Assembly: GCA_946405045.1 (NCBI GenBank)
Contig: CAMJFV010000100.1
Span: forward strand, 1 to 6,684
DNA length: 6,684 bases
Source of the DNA: an uncultured Bacteroidales bacterium
Lineage (GTDB): Bacteria > Bacteroidota > Bacteroidia > Bacteroidales > Paludibacteraceae
Reading direction: 5' to 3'
Positions 3,767 through 6,684 of the stretch are shown one piece after another. Position numbers and translations under genes: made by a program. The notes beneath the pieces are model-generated. The model searched no databases and was not told the DNA's origin. It was given only the letters and a program-made list of their open reading frames with translations. Each line of letters begins with the position of its first letter. Positions within the stretch are counted from its first letter, which is position 1.

Positions 3767-6684
3767 ATGAAAAGAATATTTTCTTTGATATTGGCTTTGA
3801 TGGCTGTGCAGATGATGTGGGCAGCCAAAATTACTGTTACAAACACATCTGACGATGTTGAGGAAGAAGGCTCTTTGCGATGGGCATGTAAAACAGCTAC
3901 AGCAAATGACACTATTGTGTTTAAGTTTAGTACAAAAGGAGATAAAACAATACATATATCATCTTCTCTTTCCACAAAAGCCTCTATTGATGGATCTACC
4001 TGGGCTGATTCTATTATTATTGATGGTTATGATGAGGAAAAAGAAACGTATGTTAATTATGGAGTTGATATAAATTCAAGAGATGTTTTTGTAAAAAATA
4101 TAATTGTTCAGAATTTTTTTTATGGAATTCGATCTATTTTTGGATATAATATATTCCAGAATTGTATAGCTCGTAATTGTAGGAATGCTGGAATTATGAC
4201 TTCTACTGGAGACTCATTTATTCGTTGTGTTTTTTATAAAAATGGAAGATCGGGCTTATATCCTTATAGCACTTCTGCTAGTATTAATAAAGTAGAATAT
4301 TGTGAATTTTATGAAAATAAATATGGAATAGACTATAATATTGATGTGAAATACATCAAATGGTCAGATTTTTTGGATAATGTTATTGGACTGATTGTTA
4401 ATGGAGTTGAAGAAGAAATATCTAATTGTGTAATTTCAGGAAATGATTCGATTGGCTTACTAAATAATGGTTATATACCTAAAGTATCAGATAATATAAT
4501 AGGATTGTCTGCAGATCAAAGAACTGCTTATCCTAATGGAATAGGATTGTATCATTCGGGAACAAGCAAAAATGGGAAAATAGAATCGTTTACTAATAAT
4601 GTAGTTTCTGGTAATCGTTATGATGGAATAATTGATATTTCTATGGGGGGATTCGGTAATTTTACAGGAAACTACATAGGTACAAACAAATATTTTGACC
4701 AATATACATATTTAGGCAATGGAGGAGATGGACTAAAACCGAACGTAAATCCACGTGGCTATTATGGAGATTTTTCATATAATTATTTTGGAAATAATGG
4801 TGGATATGGTTTTATGGGAGAAAATCTTGCTTTTGACCTCAAGATAGAAAAATGTTATTTCGGAATAACTCCAGACGGGCAATCTATGCCTAACGGTAAA
4901 GGAGGATTGAAATGGGGATCTAATGCTCTAACGTTAAATGATTGTCATATCGGTTATAATGAAGGAATCGGACTTGATTTTTGTAAACAGGGGCTTCGTG
5001 GTGATTTGCAAGTATATGGTGGAAAAATAGTTTATAATAAGAATAGTGGAATTGTACTCGACGTTAATACTAATTGGTTAGAGGTTGTTGATGTTGTTTT
5101 TGATTCCAATGGAGAATCAGCTATTGCTTTGAATACCGAACATTCGATCTCATCTTTAATTTCCGGAAACAAATTCCTGCATACGAACAAAGCGTATCCT
5201 GCATTTAAGACGACCGCCCCTTATCCTGTGCCAGAGTTCACATCGTGTAAGATGACAGAAAAAACAATTGTGATAGAGGGAAAAATTGATACGGCAGCTA
5301 AAGCTAAAATAGAGTTGTTCTATACCTCACAAGGAGAGCAGACTGCGGAAATGCTTGTCGATTCGTTCTATACAAATGCCGATGGTACGTTCTCTGACAC
5401 ATTGGACAGATCTATGTTTGTTGGAAAAAGTGTTATAAGCTTTAATGCAACTGCCACATATGGAAAAATCACATCACCTTTATCGGATCTGGTATCTCCA
5501 TCGTTGGGAAGAGTTGATCTGGCAAGTACTGAATTTTATGTCAAAATGGATGGCTATGGAGATGGCTCTTCTTGGGAGAATGCTATGAATCTTCAAACAT
5601 TTATATACTATCTGCCACAGGTGATGAATGGATCAACTTTCTATGTGGCGGAAGGTCGTTATGTGCCGACATCTAAAGGATTTAAAATTAATAGCTCTGT
5701 TTCTATTGTTGGAGGATTTTCTCCAGATGCGACGTCAGGAGCTGTAGCTGATCCTGTTAGGTATAAAACTGTTTTCACAGGAGACCCAAGTGGTGATGAT
5801 TATGTCGTGGAAGATCAATATCTGTCGGATCCAAGTAATGATGATGTTATTTTTAGTGAGTCTGCTTGGCTTTTCATGGCAGGAAATTTTGATGTCCGTA
5901 TATCAGGATGTGAATTGTCTGGAACCAGAAATGCCAGAAATCGTGTCTTTCCAATAAGTTGTGGAAATTTGTATTTGACAAATTGTACATTTGAAAAAAC
6001 AGGAATGATTAACGGACCAGATAAGAAAAAAGTTGTGGCAGATGGGTGTATTTTTAGAAATTTGATTAATGGATATACACCTTCTGGTTTATTCGAGCAG
6101 GATTCTGTTTATGTAAATAATTCAGTCTTTGAAAATTTGCAAGGTTTAGCTTCGACTTGTTTTGATCGATCTTTAAGTATTGTTGATATTAGAAATTCCA
6201 TTTTCAAAAATATAAAGAATGGCAAATCTATATTTTTTTCAACGAAGAATGTTTATCTGTATAACAATCTTTTTGTTGGAGTCTCTCAAGTGAATAACGA
6301 AACAAACTTTTTGCTTGTTAAGGATACCGCTGTCATTATAGGAAATATTTTTAAGGATTGTGATTATGAAAATTTGGTCAATACTACAGACCATACTTTC
6401 ATCAAGCATAATTTGTGTGAAAAAATATTAGGAACAGATGATGATATCAATACGGGAGATTTAGCTGATTTCGTTGTGGATGGAGTTTACAATAAGACAA
6501 CGGGAACATTTGTGCCTACATATTCAGATTGGGGAGGCTATGTTCCAACCATAGTCACAAAATCCGACACATTGCCTGACGGTAGATCCATTCGATTCTC
6601 TCTTAATGAGACTAAGGTCCTTACCGATCAGCGTGGTGTGTCTCGTTTGCCGAAGACTTGTATGGGAGCATACGAGATCGGATG
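3767..6684 (+). CDS. Secreted multidomain right-handed beta-helix protein, partial at the 3' end
   Basis: The frame is open from 3767 to the window edge: 972 complete codons plus TG, no stop, C-terminus missing. The start gives a signal peptide (residues 1-19, cleavage after MWA) whose first eight residues match the upstream gene. Residues 21-480 form a right-handed beta helix. It opens with ITVTNTSDD...GSLRWACKTA..NDTIVF (22-52), resembling CSLREA-type entry motifs, and contains repeated N-x-[IF]-G coils such as GNYIGTN at 301-307 and YFGITPDG near 364-371. Residues about 486-583 look like an Ig-like beta-sandwich ending in FNATATYG...TSPLSD. Residues 589-972 are a diverged third copy of the module in the upstream gene, from EFYVKMDGYGDGSSWENAM to DQRGVSRLPKTCMGAYE (DQRG 954-957). 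Surface export by T9SS is likely by analogy, but the sorting domain is not in view. No catalytic site was recognised and function is unknown. Confidence 0.9.
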   Translation, partial: MKRIFSLILALMAVQMMWAAKITVTNTSDDVEEEGSLRWACKTATANDTIVFKFSTKGDKTIHISSSLSTKASIDGSTWADSIIIDGYDEEKETYVNYGVDINSRDVFVKNIIVQNFFYGIRSIFGYNIFQNCIARNCRNAGIMTSTGDSFIRCVFYKNGRSGLYPYSTSASINKVEYCEFYENKYGIDYNIDVKYIKWSDFLDNVIGLIVNGVEEEISNCVISGNDSIGLLNNGYIPKVSDNIIGLSADQRTAYPNGIGLYHSGTSKNGKIESFTNNVVSGNRYDGIIDISMGGFGNFTGNYIGTNKYFDQYTYLGNGGDGLKPNVNPRGYYGDFSYNYFGNNGGYGFMGENLAFDLKIEKCYFGITPDGQSMPNGKGGLKWGSNALTLNDCHIGYNEGIGLDFCKQGLRGDLQVYGGKIVYNKNSGIVLDVNTNWLEVVDVVFDSNGESAIALNTEHSISSLISGNKFLHTNKAYPAFKTTAPYPVPEFTSCKMTEKTIVIEGKIDTAAKAKIELFYTSQGEQTAEMLVDSFYTNADGTFSDTLDRSMFVGKSVISFNATATYGKITSPLSDLVSPSLGRVDLASTEFYVKMDGYGDGSSWENAMNLQTFIYYLPQVMNGSTFYVAEGRYVPTSKGFKINSSVSIVGGFSPDATSGAVADPVRYKTVFTGDPSGDDYVVEDQYLSDPSNDDVIFSESAWLFMAGNFDVRISGCELSGTRNARNRVFPISCGNLYLTNCTFEKTGMINGPDKKKVVADGCIFRNLINGYTPSGLFEQDSVYVNNSVFENLQGLASTCFDRSLSIVDIRNSIFKNIKNGKSIFFSTKNVYLYNNLFVGVSQVNNETNFLLVKDTAVIIGNIFKDCDYENLVNTTDHTFIKHNLCEKILGTDDDINTGDLADFVVDGVYNKTTGTFVPTYSDWGGYVPTIVTKSDTLPDGRSIRFSLNETKVLTDQRGVSRLPKTCMGAYEIG
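5531..6684 (+). other. Encoded diverged third copy of the GDGSSW...CMGAYE beta-helix module
   Basis: Residues 589-972 of the second gene align end to end with modules A and B of the first. Shared blocks are YVK...GDGSSW-NAM, TFYVA-G-Y, GG[YF][DS]P-AT, ADP--Y-T-FTGD----D-VV, ISG-EL-G, TGTF-P-[LY], L-DG--IRF and DQRG-SRL-KTCMGAYE. The interior coils have diverged strongly, for example N-L-Y-L-T-N-C-T-F-E-K in place of the A/B coils. So the family has three members in the window: one indistinguishable pair and one distant relative. Confidence 0.85.

Larger units (their letters stand above)
3510..3823 (+). repeat. Leader and signal-peptide repeat, copy 2
   Basis: This is homologous to 50-345. 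It shares the 21-bp identical opening block (3510-3530), scattered matching blocks through the leader (for example AATCAT at 3551-3556 against 91-96), and a nearly identical stretch over the first eight codons (ATGAAAAG[AG]ATATTTTCTTTGAT). The leader has diverged by substitutions and small indels, whereas the signal-peptide start is almost unchanged. Confidence 0.8.

Noticed and set aside
3673..4073. Short open frames on both strands around the start of the second gene
   Set aside because: They overlap the signal peptide and first coils of a long open frame with clear domain content, and their products show no recognisable features.
5580..5600. NLQT residues just after NAM in the distant module, matching the NLQT where the perfect repeat begins
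   Set aside because: The two NLQT motifs sit at different places relative to the flanking NAM and TFYVA motifs, so the match is most likely coincidence and not a recombination footprint.
289..6684. Polysaccharide lyase or pectinase activity suggested by the beta-helix fold
   Set aside because: The fold alone does not indicate an enzyme, and no catalytic motif of known lyase or glycosidase families could be identified by reading.

Overview
The window looks like chromosomal DNA from an AT-rich member of the Bacteroidota, most plausibly Bacteroidales. The main reason is the C-terminus of the first gene, which reads as a type IX secretion system (T9SS) sorting domain. In support, neither start codon has a Shine-Dalgarno sequence and both have A/T-rich leaders, as is usual in this phylum. 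Genus cannot be told from the sequence.

Layout: positions 1-288 are a non-coding leader. Positions 289-3312 (+) encode a complete 1007-residue secreted protein with a signal peptide, two copies of a right-handed beta-helix module ending in a DQRG...CMGAYE motif, a short beta-sandwich linker between the copies, and a T9SS sorting domain. Positions 3313-3766 are intergenic, with a strong intrinsic terminator (3391-3434) and then a second leader homologous to the first. Positions 3767-6684 (+) encode a second secreted beta-helix protein that is open to the window edge (972 codons seen, no stop). It has a near-identical start to its signal peptide, a different beta-helix region opening with a GSLRW...DTIVF motif, an Ig-like ATAT domain, and a diverged third copy of the module found twice in the first gene.

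The two genes are tandem paralogues in part. They share promoter/leader, signal peptide and one domain family, but differ in the rest of their architecture. They are probably transcribed separately, because a terminator and a fresh leader lie between them. Both products are predicted to be exported to the cell surface or medium. No enzymatic residues were recognised, and an adhesin or glycan-contacting role is only an inference from fold.

The most notable features are two. First, a 1150-bp stretch occurs twice in the first gene with no difference that I could find by eye, although the 87 bp just upstream of the two copies are only about 70% identical. This suggests recent gene conversion or cassette homogenisation, or else a repeat-assembly error. 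Second, both genes have a homologous 5' leader in which two arms about 100 nt apart can pair over 9-10 bp, and the substitutions between the copies keep the pairing. No RNA genes, CRISPR arrays, transposases or other mobile elements were seen.
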